NCBI GenBank assembly: GCA_900546925.1
Contig: UREV01000012.1
Span: forward strand, 1 to 63,005
Length of the DNA stretch: 63,005 nucleotides
Direction of reading: 5' to 3'
Origin: an uncultured Bacteroides sp.
GTDB taxonomy: Bacteria; Bacteroidota; Bacteroidia; Bacteroidales; UBA932
The notes beneath the pieces were generated by a model, which saw only the letters and a list, made by a program, of their open reading frames with translations, was not told where the DNA came from and searched no databases. Both the position numbers and the translations under genes were made by a program. Shown here in pieces: positions 52,746 to 60,692 of the stretch (positions within the stretch are counted from its first letter, which is position 1; the number at the start of each line of letters is the position of its first letter).

Positions 52746-53909
52746 ATGGCAGCATTTAAAGATAACGGAAAGCTTAAGCTCCTCATCATTGTTGGCACAA
52801 GACCGGAGATTATCCGTCTGGCTGCAGTAATTAACGAGTGCCGCAAGTATTTTGATACATTGCTGGCACATACCGGTCAGAACTATGACTACAACCTGAA
52901 CGGGGTGTTCTTCAAAGACCTGAAGTTGGCAAATCCTGATGTGTATATGGAAGCCGTAGGTAATGACCTGGGTGAGACCATGGGTAACATCATTGCCAAG
53001 AGCTACCAGCTGATGGTGGAGGTGAAGCCTGATGCAGTTCTTGTTCTTGGTGATACCAACAGCTGCCTGAGTGTGATTGGTGCCAAGCGTCTGCATATCC
53101 CCATCTTCCATATGGAGGCGGGCAACCGTTGCAAGGATGAGTGCCTGCCGGAGGAAACCAACCGTCGCATAGTAGATATCATCAGCGATGTCAACATGGC
53201 CTATAGCGAGCATGCAAGACGTTATCTTGCTGATACAGGCTTACCTAAGGAGCGTACTTACGTAACGGGTTCTCCTATGGCAGAGGTGCTGCACAATAAC
53301 CTTGCAGAGATTGAGGCCAGCAATATTCACAAGCGTCTTGGGTTGGAAAAGGGTAAGTATATCTTGCTCTCTGCCCATCGTGAAGAGAATATTGATACCG
53401 AGAAGAACTTCCTTTCGCTGTTCAATGCGATTAACAAGATGGCAGAGAAGTATGATATGCCAATCCTCTACAGCTGCCATCCTCGTTCTCGTAAGCGTCT
53501 TGAGGCTTCTGGATTCCAGTTGGATAAGCGCGTGATTCAGCATGAGCCTCTTGGATTCCACGACTACAACTGCCTTCAGATGAATGCATTCTGTGTGGTA
53601 TCTGATAGTGGTACACTGCCAGAGGAAAGTTCGTTCTTTACTTCTGTTGGTCATCCTTTCCCGGCTGTTTGTATTCGTACATCTACAGAGCGCCCCGAGG
53701 CTTTGGATAAGGGCTGCTTTGTGCTCAGTGGTATTGATACGGTTGGACTGCTGCAGAGTGTGGATGTGGCTGTAAGCCTGATTAAGGATGGACATCAGGG
53801 CATTCCTGTACCCGACTATGTAGATGAGAATGTAAGTACCAAGGTGGTGCGTATCATTCAGTCTTACGTAGGTGTGGTCAATAAAATGGTCTGGCGCAAA
53901 GAAATTTGA
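52746..53909 (+). CDS. capG: UDP-N-acetyl-L-fucosamine pathway 2-epimerase, CapG/WbjD type
   Basis: UDP-GlcNAc 2-epimerase-fold enzyme of 387 residues. Conserved blocks include IVGTRPEIIRL, LLAHTGQNYDYNL, VLVLGDTNSCL, HMEAGNRC and SDSGTLPEES. The HTGQNYDYNL block fits the WbjD/CapG/FnlC branch rather than WecB (which has HTGQH). It should epimerise C2 of the amino-deoxy intermediate to give UDP-L-FucNAc. It is 2 bp after capE, and a 35-bp gap precedes capF. Gene order here is E-G-F instead of the E-F-G of Staphylococcus. Confidence 0.86.
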   Translation: MAAFKDNGKLKLLIIVGTRPEIIRLAAVINECRKYFDTLLAHTGQNYDYNLNGVFFKDLKLANPDVYMEAVGNDLGETMGNIIAKSYQLMVEVKPDAVLVLGDTNSCLSVIGAKRLHIPIFHMEAGNRCKDECLPEETNRRIVDIISDVNMAYSEHARRYLADTGLPKERTYVTGSPMAEVLHNNLAEIEASNIHKRLGLEKGKYILLSAHREENIDTEKNFLSLFNAINKMAEKYDMPILYSCHPRSRKRLEASGFQLDKRVIQHEPLGFHDYNCLQMNAFCVVSDSGTLPEESSFFTSVGHPFPAVCIRTSTERPEALDKGCFVLSGIDTVGLLQSVDVAVSLIKDGHQGIPVPDYVDENVSTKVVRIIQSYVGVVNKMVWRKEI

Positions 53910-53944
53910 TTTAACTTTTAACAATATAACGTTAAACATTTCAG

Positions 53945-55150
53945 ATGAAGATACTTGTAACAGGAGCCAAGGGGTTTGTTGGAAAGAACCTCTGTTGGGC
54001 GCTGAAGAATATTGCCGATGGCAAGGACAGGCGGTTCCCGCAGCTGCAGATTGACGGAATCTTTGAGTACGATCTGGATTCCACACCCGAGCAGCTAGAT
54101 CAGTGGTGCCGCGATGCCAACTTTGTGTTCAATCTGGCAGGTGTGAACCGCCCCAAGGAGCAGAGCGAGTTTATGGCGGGTAACTTTGGCTTTGCCAGCA
54201 TCTTGCTAGATACGCTCAAGAAACACGGCAACACCTGCCCTGTGATGCTCAGCAGCAGCCAGCAGGCCAGTCTCACCGGCCGCTTTGGCAATAGCGAGTA
54301 TGGCCGAAGCAAAAAGGCAGGCGAAGACCTGTTCCTGGAGTATGGCCGCGAGACGGGCGCCAAGGTATTGGTGTACCGCTTCCCAAACCTGTTTGGCAAG
54401 TGGTGCCGCCCCAACTACAACAGTGCCGTGGCTACCTTCTGCAACGCATTTGCCAATGACCTGCCTTACACCGTCAACGACCCCAGCGTAGAGCTGGAAC
54501 TGCTTTACATTGACGACCTTGTTGACGAAATGATAGCAGGCTTGCAGGGCAAAGAGCACCACTGCGAGTTCAATGGCCTTGACGTACTGCCGCAGGCGGA
54601 CGGCAAGTACTGCTACTGTCCAGTGACCCATCACGTCACCCTTGGTGAGATAGTTGAACTCCTCAAGAACTTCACCGAGCAGCCCAAGACCCTGATGATT
54701 CCTGAGATACCTGCTGGAAGCTTTGCCAAGAAGCTCTACAGTACCTATCTCAGTTACCTGCCTTACGAGAAAACCGCTTTTGACCTGAAGATGAATGTGG
54801 ATGACCGTGGCAGCTTTACGGAGCTGGTACATACCCTCAATGCGGGCCAGGTGAGCATCAATATCTCGAAGCCCGGCATCACCAAGGGCCAACACTGGCA
54901 CAACACCAAGTTCGAGCAGTTCATTGTGGTAAAAGGCCACGGCCTCATCCAGCAACGCAACCTCAATGATCCCGAAGGCCGTGTGCTGGAGTGGGAAGTC
55001 TCTGGCGACCATATCCAAGCCGTCCACATGCTCCCCGGCTACACCCACAACATCATCAACCTCTCCGACACCGAGGACTTGGTAACGGTGATGTACTGTA
55101 ACGAGGTGTTCAATCCTAATAAACCAGATACGTTCTTCGAGAAGGTCTGA
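53945..55150 (+). CDS. capF: Bifunctional SDR-cupin reductase/epimerase, CapF/FnlB/WbjC type
   Basis: 401 residues in two domains. The N-terminal SDR (about 1-250) starts VTGAKGFVGKNL and contains YGRSKKAGED with the catalytic Tyr and Lys. The C-terminal cupin (about 285-400) has the metal-binding pattern GQHWHNTKFEQF and late PGYTHNI. In CapF the cupin epimerises C3 and the SDR reduces C4 of the keto intermediate from CapE. Together with CapE and CapG it gives UDP-L-FucNAc, a common capsule and O-antigen sugar. A short palindrome (55187-55200) follows the stop. Confidence 0.88.
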   Translation: MKILVTGAKGFVGKNLCWALKNIADGKDRRFPQLQIDGIFEYDLDSTPEQLDQWCRDANFVFNLAGVNRPKEQSEFMAGNFGFASILLDTLKKHGNTCPVMLSSSQQASLTGRFGNSEYGRSKKAGEDLFLEYGRETGAKVLVYRFPNLFGKWCRPNYNSAVATFCNAFANDLPYTVNDPSVELELLYIDDLVDEMIAGLQGKEHHCEFNGLDVLPQADGKYCYCPVTHHVTLGEIVELLKNFTEQPKTLMIPEIPAGSFAKKLYSTYLSYLPYEKTAFDLKMNVDDRGSFTELVHTLNAGQVSINISKPGITKGQHWHNTKFEQFIVVKGHGLIQQRNLNDPEGRVLEWEVSGDHIQAVHMLPGYTHNIINLSDTEDLVTVMYCNEVFNPNKPDTFFEKV

Positions 55151-55219
55151 AACATTAAGAGTAACAATTAGCTTGACCTCTGGTCGCTTCGCTTGCGAAG
55201 AACAAGTTAGCATCCGTTT

Positions 55220-55459
55220 ATGGCATCTGCATATGTAGAAGAAGTGACGTGCCCGAAATGTCACACTAAGGTCAAGGTGAAAGTGACGAATGGGATTTAC
55301 CCCATGCGTTCAACGGAAGTGGCTAACTGCCCTGTGTGTTGGGAAGAGTTGTTCCATAAGAATATCACGGGTGATATTGAAGAAAGTGTTTTGTCACTCG
55401 AAGAGACAATAGAGCCCTATTTGTCTGAATACAAAAAGAAGATAGAGGCAAAGCAATAA
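55220..55459 (+). CDS. Small zinc-ribbon-like protein of unknown function
   Basis: A 79-residue protein with CPKC at about 11-14 and CPVC at about 38-41, which should bind one zinc. The rest is a charged helix with many Glu and Lys. I do not recognise a family. Base composition is more AT-rich than the capsule enzymes upstream. It begins the three-gene insert between capF and the aldolase gene; hairpins flank it on both sides (55187-55200 and 55475-55512). Confidence 0.5.
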   Translation: MASAYVEEVTCPKCHTKVKVKVTNGIYPMRSTEVANCPVCWEELFHKNITGDIEESVLSLEETIEPYLSEYKKKIEAKQ

Positions 55460-55474
55460 CACCGCTCCAGGCAC

Positions 55475-55512
55475 ATTTGCGGAACAAGTCCGCAAAAGAG
55501 CCTTCCGCAAAT
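55475..55512. repeat. Three-arm inverted repeat with two possible pairings
   Basis: The left arm ATTTGCGGAA (55475-55484) pairs perfectly over 10 bp with TTCCGCAAAT (55503-55512). Its inner 8 bases also pair with TCCGCAAA at 55489-55496, leaving a 5-nt loop. The two hairpins exclude each other. A second palindrome, GCGGCCA-C-TGGCCGC, lies at 55570-55584. Confidence 0.6.
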
Positions 55513-55613
55513 GAAAGCGGTACAGCCCGTGGCTCCGTAAACTCCGCCACCGGCTGTGAGACTTTTAGAGCGGCCACTGGCCGCACAAGCAATGCGAATT
55601 AACAATTAATTAT

Positions 55614-55922
55614 ATGGAAGTAACTAAGGATTTTATGGGATTTGCCGATGTGGCTGATTTGAACTACCAAGAAGTTTACGACTTTTACCAAGCAGCGGTA
55701 GGAAATGAGGATGGACAAACTACATTCCAAGTTCTCCCTGCTAATGGAGCTCCAGAAGATACACTTATCATCTATAATACGTACAACGACATAATTGCTT
55801 TGCGGTTTAGCCCTGCAGCAAAGGCATACTTGCCTGAGTGGATTGAACAGAACCTAATGAACGGTTTAGATGCAGAAAGCTACTGGGGCTTAGAACATGT
55901 TAAAGAGAAAGATAACGACTAG
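55614..55922 (+). CDS. Small acidic protein of unknown function
   Basis: A 102-residue protein, strongly acidic, with no signal peptide or membrane segment. A central block of beta strands (DTLIIYNTYNDIIALRF) is followed by a helical tail. No family is recognised. It lies between the zinc-ribbon-like gene and a 359-residue gene of unknown function, all in an AT-rich insert of the capsule locus. An immunity or antitoxin-like role is possible for a small acidic protein beside a larger basic one, but nothing in the sequence proves it. Confidence 0.5.
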   Translation: MEVTKDFMGFADVADLNYQEVYDFYQAAVGNEDGQTTFQVLPANGAPEDTLIIYNTYNDIIALRFSPAAKAYLPEWIEQNLMNGLDAESYWGLEHVKEKDND

Positions 55923-55971
55923 TAGAAATCTGCGACAAGAGTAAAAAAGGTTGTTGGAAAGATATTAAAGT

Positions 55972-55977
55972 GAGGTG
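55972..55977 (+). promoter_or_regulatory. Shine-Dalgarno-like site before the 359-residue gene
   Basis: GAGGTG lies 5 nt before the ATG at 55983. A purine-rich site of this quality is unusual here and differs from the A/T-rich leaders of most genes in the window. Confidence 0.5.
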
Positions 55978-55982
55978 AATAA

Positions 55983-57062
55983 ATGAATAGAGACTACCTC
56001 AGTTTTATAAGGCGATTAGCAAGGCACCAGTGGGAGATTGCGCCTCACTTAGAGCGTATGCTTCAAAATTGGGATGCAGACGCTCGTGAAGCTTTGCATT
56101 ATAAATCAGAGAACATGAGCGATGTCGAAGCTGAGCGCGTTAATGCTTTCCTTTCTTTTGGACACTTTAGAGAATTTGATGATAGAACCAAGCGTGCAGC
56201 TTATTGTGTAGTTCTTGATGCTGAATACGAAAAGGAACTTCATGAACAGATAAAAGCCTGCTCGCCGTATGAAGGAGACGAACCAATTTTTAAGAATAAA
56301 GAATTTGTAGAACACAGAGAAGGAGATTTGATACGTAGACCAATTGGCCAAAGGTTACCTCAGTCGAATATCTTTAAGTATGGTAATCAGTGGGGTTATT
56401 ATGATAGACGTATTCCACTGGAGTTCTATGACTGGTTAGAAAAATGCTTTGCAGACAAAGCATCAAGAGTACGCGTCGAGCCTAACGGACTATATGACCG
56501 CAAACCACAAGATCTTGTGTTGGAGTTCTTAGTAGTACCTCCAAAATGGAAGTGGTGGAAATCATTAGGCTATTTTATAGGAGATTTCACCGGTAGTGAG
56601 TATCATTTGTTAGGCAACGATCCTAATAATTTGCCTGATTATATGGATTATAATGGTCGTTATCAGGTACGCAAACTTCAGACGATAGCCACCAGGCGCG
56701 AAAAGAGATATCTTAGCATGATGGTAGAAGAATTAAGTGAATTTAACCATCCCACTGACCCTAATAAAAAGTATGTAATCGGGCGAATGATTCATCTTGA
56801 TTCTGATGCGATTATAGGAACGTCATTTAAGAATGCTCCCCTAAAGCATATAGACCTGGCATTCAATCTATATATAGATAACGATGCAGTTACTAGAATG
56901 GGGCAGACATTAGCTGATGGAAGCCAAGTACAAGACGCTACATTTAGAACACATGTATTGAGGGTTGAGGATGTTCCTTTTGAAACCCTGTTCAAGTTTG
57001 CCATATCATTTTTCAAATCAAAACATTTGACCAACGAATGGCTAACAACAGAGTTTAAGTAA
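55983..57062 (+). CDS. Protein of unknown function in the capsule-locus insert
   Basis: 359 residues, soluble, with no signal peptide. The N-terminal 150 residues are mainly helical and charged. A middle part is rich in Trp and Lys (PPKWKWWKS), and the C-terminal half alternates strands and helices, including IGRMIHLDSDAIIGTSF. I do not recognise a family or a catalytic motif. It has a better Shine-Dalgarno site than its neighbours and is AT-rich, which suggests recent transfer. With the two small upstream genes it forms a compact unit flanked by structured spacers. It could be an accessory or defence cassette carried in the capsule hot spot. Confidence 0.5.
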   Translation: MNRDYLSFIRRLARHQWEIAPHLERMLQNWDADAREALHYKSENMSDVEAERVNAFLSFGHFREFDDRTKRAAYCVVLDAEYEKELHEQIKACSPYEGDEPIFKNKEFVEHREGDLIRRPIGQRLPQSNIFKYGNQWGYYDRRIPLEFYDWLEKCFADKASRVRVEPNGLYDRKPQDLVLEFLVVPPKWKWWKSLGYFIGDFTGSEYHLLGNDPNNLPDYMDYNGRYQVRKLQTIATRREKRYLSMMVEELSEFNHPTDPNKKYVIGRMIHLDSDAIIGTSFKNAPLKHIDLAFNLYIDNDAVTRMGQTLADGSQVQDATFRTHVLRVEDVPFETLFKFAISFFKSKHLTNEWLTTEFK

Positions 57063-57374
57063 TATACAAGTAGTATAATGGCATAAGCAGGGAAATGTGA
57101 TAGGAAAGAATCACATCATCTGCCAATCATTGAACAATTAATAGTTAACATATTAACGTTTAACATTTAACACGGCCACCGGCTTTACGCGCAGCCGGAG
57201 TCGCGATGGGGCAGAAGGTCTACCGCACAGTCTTGAGGCCCCAACCATAGGGTGGGTAACCCGCTGGTCTCTCATAACAATAAGGTTCTTGGACGAGCCA
57301 AGCGGCAAAGCCGAGCGCAATAAACAGCGGGCCAAATCTTTTAAAAATCAAGTAACATTCTTTTTTCTTATCGA
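57063..57374. other. Spacer with AT-rich and GC-rich blocks, no gene seen
   Basis: 312 bp between the unknown gene and the aldolase gene. The first half is very AT-rich; the second has GC-rich hairpins, for example CCGGCT/AGCCGG (57179-57184, 57193-57198). Two 10-bp words, AACAATTAAT (57133-57142) and GCCACCGGCT (57175-57184), also occur in the spacer at 55546-55610. I found no TAnnTTTG element. Confidence 0.5.
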
Positions 57375-58916
57375 ATGAAAAATTTTAAGATTTTTGACGC
57401 GACACTCCGTGATGGTGGTTACTACACGGATTGGGATTTTGACAACGAAACCGTTGATGCATATATAAAAGCTATGAATGCTCTTCCGGTTGACTATCTA
57501 GAACTAGGCTATCGTAACAACCCTTCGAAAGAGTACTTGGGCAAATATGGTTATTGCCCTATTAATGTGCTCAAGCATATTCGTGCTATCTCTACAAAGA
57601 AACTTGATGTAATGCTCAATGAAAAGAGCACGAAACCGGAAGATTTAGAAACACTCATCAAGCCTTTGGTCGGAATCGTTGATATGATTCGTGTGGCTAT
57701 TGATCCTAAGAATTTTGAAAGGGCAGTGGTTCTTGCCAAGGCAATTAAGGCTATGGGCTTTGAACTTGGTTTCAATTGTATGTACATGAGCCGCTGGCTC
57801 AGTGATTATCCAGATTTCTTAAAAAAACTGAATCAGATTAATGGAGTGGCAGACCTTTTCTGTATGGTGGATAGCTTTGGTGGAATGACTCCCCAGGAAT
57901 TGACTACTATCGTTAAAGAGGTAAGGGCTAATACCACAGTCCCTGTTGGCTTCCACGGTCATAATAACCTTCAGTTAGGCCTTATCAATACGCTAACCGC
58001 TATTGAGCTTGGGCTTGATTATGTAGATTGTACCGTTCTGGGTATGGGTCGTGGTGCTGGTAATCTGAATACAGAACTCTTGCTTACCTATTTGAACGCA
58101 CAACAGGGCCTTGAAGTAGATTTCAATGTGTTGGGTGATGTGATCACGGCATTTACTCCATTGTATGAGAAGTATCGATGGGGTACTCAGTTGCCATACA
58201 TGATTTCTGGTGCTAACTCTATTCCTCAGAAGGAGGTTATGGAATTGGTTACGAATCGTGTATATTCATTCGACAGCATAGTTCGCGGTTTGCAGAACCG
58301 CAAGGATAAGGTGGTGGATAATGCTAAGTATCCTATCCTTGATAAAAGGAACTATGAGAACGTAATTATCATTGGAGGCGGTCAGTCACCATTGGAACAT
58401 TTGGATGGTATTTTAGATTTCATCAAACATAGAAAGAACATAGCCCTAGTCTTTGCGACGGCACGCCATGCAGGTAAGTTCCTAGATGTTGATGTATCAC
58501 AATACTATTGCTTGTTAGGGCGAGAAGCAAAACGCTTGAAAGCAAATGTGAGTGCAGAGTGTTTCAAGGCTACTTGTGTTTTGCCACCTTATCCCCGAAA
58601 ACTTGGAACCGATGTTCCTGAATACGCAGAACAAGCTACGTATGAGTTGCCCAAGATTGAATTTACGAAAGAGTATCAGGATTCTTGTACAACCTTGGCC
58701 ATCCAGACAGCATTGAATATCTGCAAGGGGAATATCTACATTGTTGGCTATGATGGTTATCCTGGTAGTGTGCTTTCGGAAAAAGAGGTGGCACTAAGCA
58801 ATGAAAATATGGCACTCCTGCAGGATTATGAGAAATTCACGGGTAAGAAGATGAAGTCATTGACCCCTTCTTTATACCCTGAACTTGAAGTGGAATCTAT
58901 TTATCAGTTTATATAA
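57375..58916 (+). CDS. DRE-TIM (HMGL-like) aldolase with extra C-terminal domain
   Basis: 513 residues. The N-terminal part (about 1-300) is a metal-dependent TIM-barrel of the HMG-CoA lyase/4-hydroxy-2-oxovalerate aldolase family: DATLRDGG (8-15) with the catalytic Arg and Asp, and GFHGHNN with metal-binding His194 and His196. Such enzymes condense or split 2-keto acids such as pyruvate. The C-terminal part (about 325-513) begins VIIIGGGQSPLEH and ends in a segment with YIVGYDGYPG, resembling a MptE/DUF115-like fold; this is uncertain. It is followed after 3 bp by a CMP-sugar synthetase gene, so it may build the keto-deoxy acid that is then activated. Confidence 0.78.
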   Translation: MKNFKIFDATLRDGGYYTDWDFDNETVDAYIKAMNALPVDYLELGYRNNPSKEYLGKYGYCPINVLKHIRAISTKKLDVMLNEKSTKPEDLETLIKPLVGIVDMIRVAIDPKNFERAVVLAKAIKAMGFELGFNCMYMSRWLSDYPDFLKKLNQINGVADLFCMVDSFGGMTPQELTTIVKEVRANTTVPVGFHGHNNLQLGLINTLTAIELGLDYVDCTVLGMGRGAGNLNTELLLTYLNAQQGLEVDFNVLGDVITAFTPLYEKYRWGTQLPYMISGANSIPQKEVMELVTNRVYSFDSIVRGLQNRKDKVVDNAKYPILDKRNYENVIIIGGGQSPLEHLDGILDFIKHRKNIALVFATARHAGKFLDVDVSQYYCLLGREAKRLKANVSAECFKATCVLPPYPRKLGTDVPEYAEQATYELPKIEFTKEYQDSCTTLAIQTALNICKGNIYIVGYDGYPGSVLSEKEVALSNENMALLQDYEKFTGKKMKSLTPSLYPELEVESIYQFI

Positions 58917-58919
58917 TCA

Positions 58920-59618
58920 ATGAAAGAAAGAATTGCATTCTTCTTGCCCACACGTAAGGGTAGTGAGCGAGTGAAGAATAAGAATACCAAGCCTTTTGCA
59001 GGCATTGAAGGTGGCTTGATGGAGAATAAAATCAAGCAGTTGGTGGAAACCGAGTTGCTGGATGAGATTATCCTCTCCACCAACGATGAAACTTGCATGG
59101 CTATTGCTGAGAAATATTCTGCGAAAGACAGCAGAGTGAAAATCATTCCACGTCCAGAGGAGTTATGTCTTAGCAGTACCAACCTGCAAGACCTTATCTG
59201 TTATGTTCCTACTATTACAGATGCAGAACATATTCTGTGGGGACATGTTACTACACCTCTTGCAGGAGCAGACCAGTATGATTCTGGAATCAAATTGTAT
59301 TTGGATAACCTTAAGAACGGCTATGATTCATTGGTGGGTGTAACGGAGTTGAAGAACTTCCTGTTGAATAAAGATGGTAAGCTGGTAAACAATACCACAG
59401 ATATCCCCTGGCCTCGAACTCAGGATTTGGAACCGCTATATCCTATCAATCACACAATGTTTTTGGCAAAGCGTGAAGTCTATGTGGAGCAGAAAAACCG
59501 TTTGGGTAAGAAGATTTTGCTTCATGTGATGGATGAACTCCATTCATTTGACATTGACTGGCCAGACGATTTTGTGATTGCTGAAATTATGTATAAGAAC
59601 CTTTACGGCAACAAATAA
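58920..59618 (+). CDS. Acylneuraminate cytidylyltransferase-family protein
   Basis: CMP-sugar synthetase of 232 residues, related to NeuA, KdsB and PseF. The N-terminal block FFLPTRKGSERVKNKN corresponds to the CTP-binding loop of the family. INHTMFLAKREVY and HSFDIDWPDDF near the end match the sugar- and metal-binding blocks. It should activate a 2-keto-3-deoxy sugar acid as its CMP derivative. The neighbours are an aldolase and a PfkB kinase, not the NeuB-type synthase of sialic acids, so the substrate is probably not a standard nonulosonic acid. Confidence 0.82.
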   Translation: MKERIAFFLPTRKGSERVKNKNTKPFAGIEGGLMENKIKQLVETELLDEIILSTNDETCMAIAEKYSAKDSRVKIIPRPEELCLSSTNLQDLICYVPTITDAEHILWGHVTTPLAGADQYDSGIKLYLDNLKNGYDSLVGVTELKNFLLNKDGKLVNNTTDIPWPRTQDLEPLYPINHTMFLAKREVYVEQKNRLGKKILLHVMDELHSFDIDWPDDFVIAEIMYKNLYGNK

Positions 59619-59619
59619 T

Positions 59620-60657
59620 ATGGCAAAAGTAGTAACCTTTGGTGAGATAATGGTGCGCTTGGGAGCACCTGGGTATTTAAAACTGATTCAAGCCAGCCAA
59701 TTTGATGTAAGTTATGCCGGTGCAGAGGCTAATGTGGCTGTGTCGCTGGCTAACTATGGTTTGGAAACTGATTATATTACTTGCTTGCCCGATAATCCCA
59801 TTGCAGAACGTTGCATTATGGATTTGCGTGGGCATAAGGTTGGTGTTGATTATATTCAGAGAACAGGTAAACGTATGGGTATTCTCTACCTGGAAACAGG
59901 TAGTAATGCCCGTCCATCAAAGGTTTACTATGATCGTGAAGACAGTTCTATTGCAACGGTTGTCCCTGGTTCCATTGACTGGAAAGAGATTCTGAAGGAT
60001 GCCACTTGGTTCCACTGGACAGGTATTACACCAGCTCTTTCTGCCAATGCTGCCGCAGAATGTTTGAAAGCCATCAAAACAGCCAATGAACTGGGAGTAA
60101 CTGTGAGTTGTGACATCAACTATCGAGGTAATCTTTGGAAATATGGCAAAACTGCTGCAGAGGTGATGCCTGAGATGGTAGCTGGTTCTGATATCATACT
60201 TGGTAACGAAGAAGACTGTGAAAAGGTTTTTGGTATCAAGCCCAAGGATTTTGATGCAGCCAAAACCAATGGAAATGTTGACCAGGGTAGTTTCCTAAGT
60301 GTTTGCCGACAGATGATGGAACGCTTTCCCCGATGCAAGAAGATGGTTGTAACACTCCGTGGTGCCATAAATGCCAACCATAATACCTGGGGTGGTGTGC
60401 TTTACAATGGCAAGGAACTGATAGAGTCTCGCCGTTATGACATTACAGATATTGTGGATAGAGTAGGTGGTGGTGACAGTTTTATGGGGGGACTTATCTT
60501 TGGTCTACTTCATTATCAAGATGATTGCAAAGCATTGGAATTTGCAACAGCAGCCAGTTGCTTGAAGCATACTTTGAAGGGAGATTATAACTGGGTGACT
60601 GTTCAGGAAGTAGAGAATCTGATGAATGGAGATGCAAGCGGAAGAGTTAGAAGATAG
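59620..60657 (+). CDS. PfkB-family sugar kinase, 2-keto-3-deoxygluconate kinase-like
   Basis: Ribokinase-fold kinase of 345 residues. The N terminus VVTFGEIMVRLGAPGYLKL is typical of 2-keto-3-deoxygluconate (KDG) kinases. The catalytic Asp286 is in GGGDSF, the PfkB C-terminal signature. Its start is the ATG at 59620, one base after the cytidylyltransferase stop; an earlier ATG at 59578 lies inside that gene. KDG kinases normally serve sugar-acid breakdown; here, in a capsule locus beside an aldolase and a CMP-transferase, it could phosphorylate the precursor or product of the aldolase. Confidence 0.82.
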   Translation: MAKVVTFGEIMVRLGAPGYLKLIQASQFDVSYAGAEANVAVSLANYGLETDYITCLPDNPIAERCIMDLRGHKVGVDYIQRTGKRMGILYLETGSNARPSKVYYDREDSSIATVVPGSIDWKEILKDATWFHWTGITPALSANAAAECLKAIKTANELGVTVSCDINYRGNLWKYGKTAAEVMPEMVAGSDIILGNEEDCEKVFGIKPKDFDAAKTNGNVDQGSFLSVCRQMMERFPRCKKMVVTLRGAINANHNTWGGVLYNGKELIESRRYDITDIVDRVGGGDSFMGGLIFGLLHYQDDCKALEFATAASCLKHTLKGDYNWVTVQEVENLMNGDASGRVRR

Positions 60658-60692
60658 TTTTATTTCCGCTATAATGCAAAAGTAGTATAATA

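Noticed and set aside
53302..53775. Overlapping open frames within capG
   Set aside because: Out-of-frame by-products of a well-supported gene.
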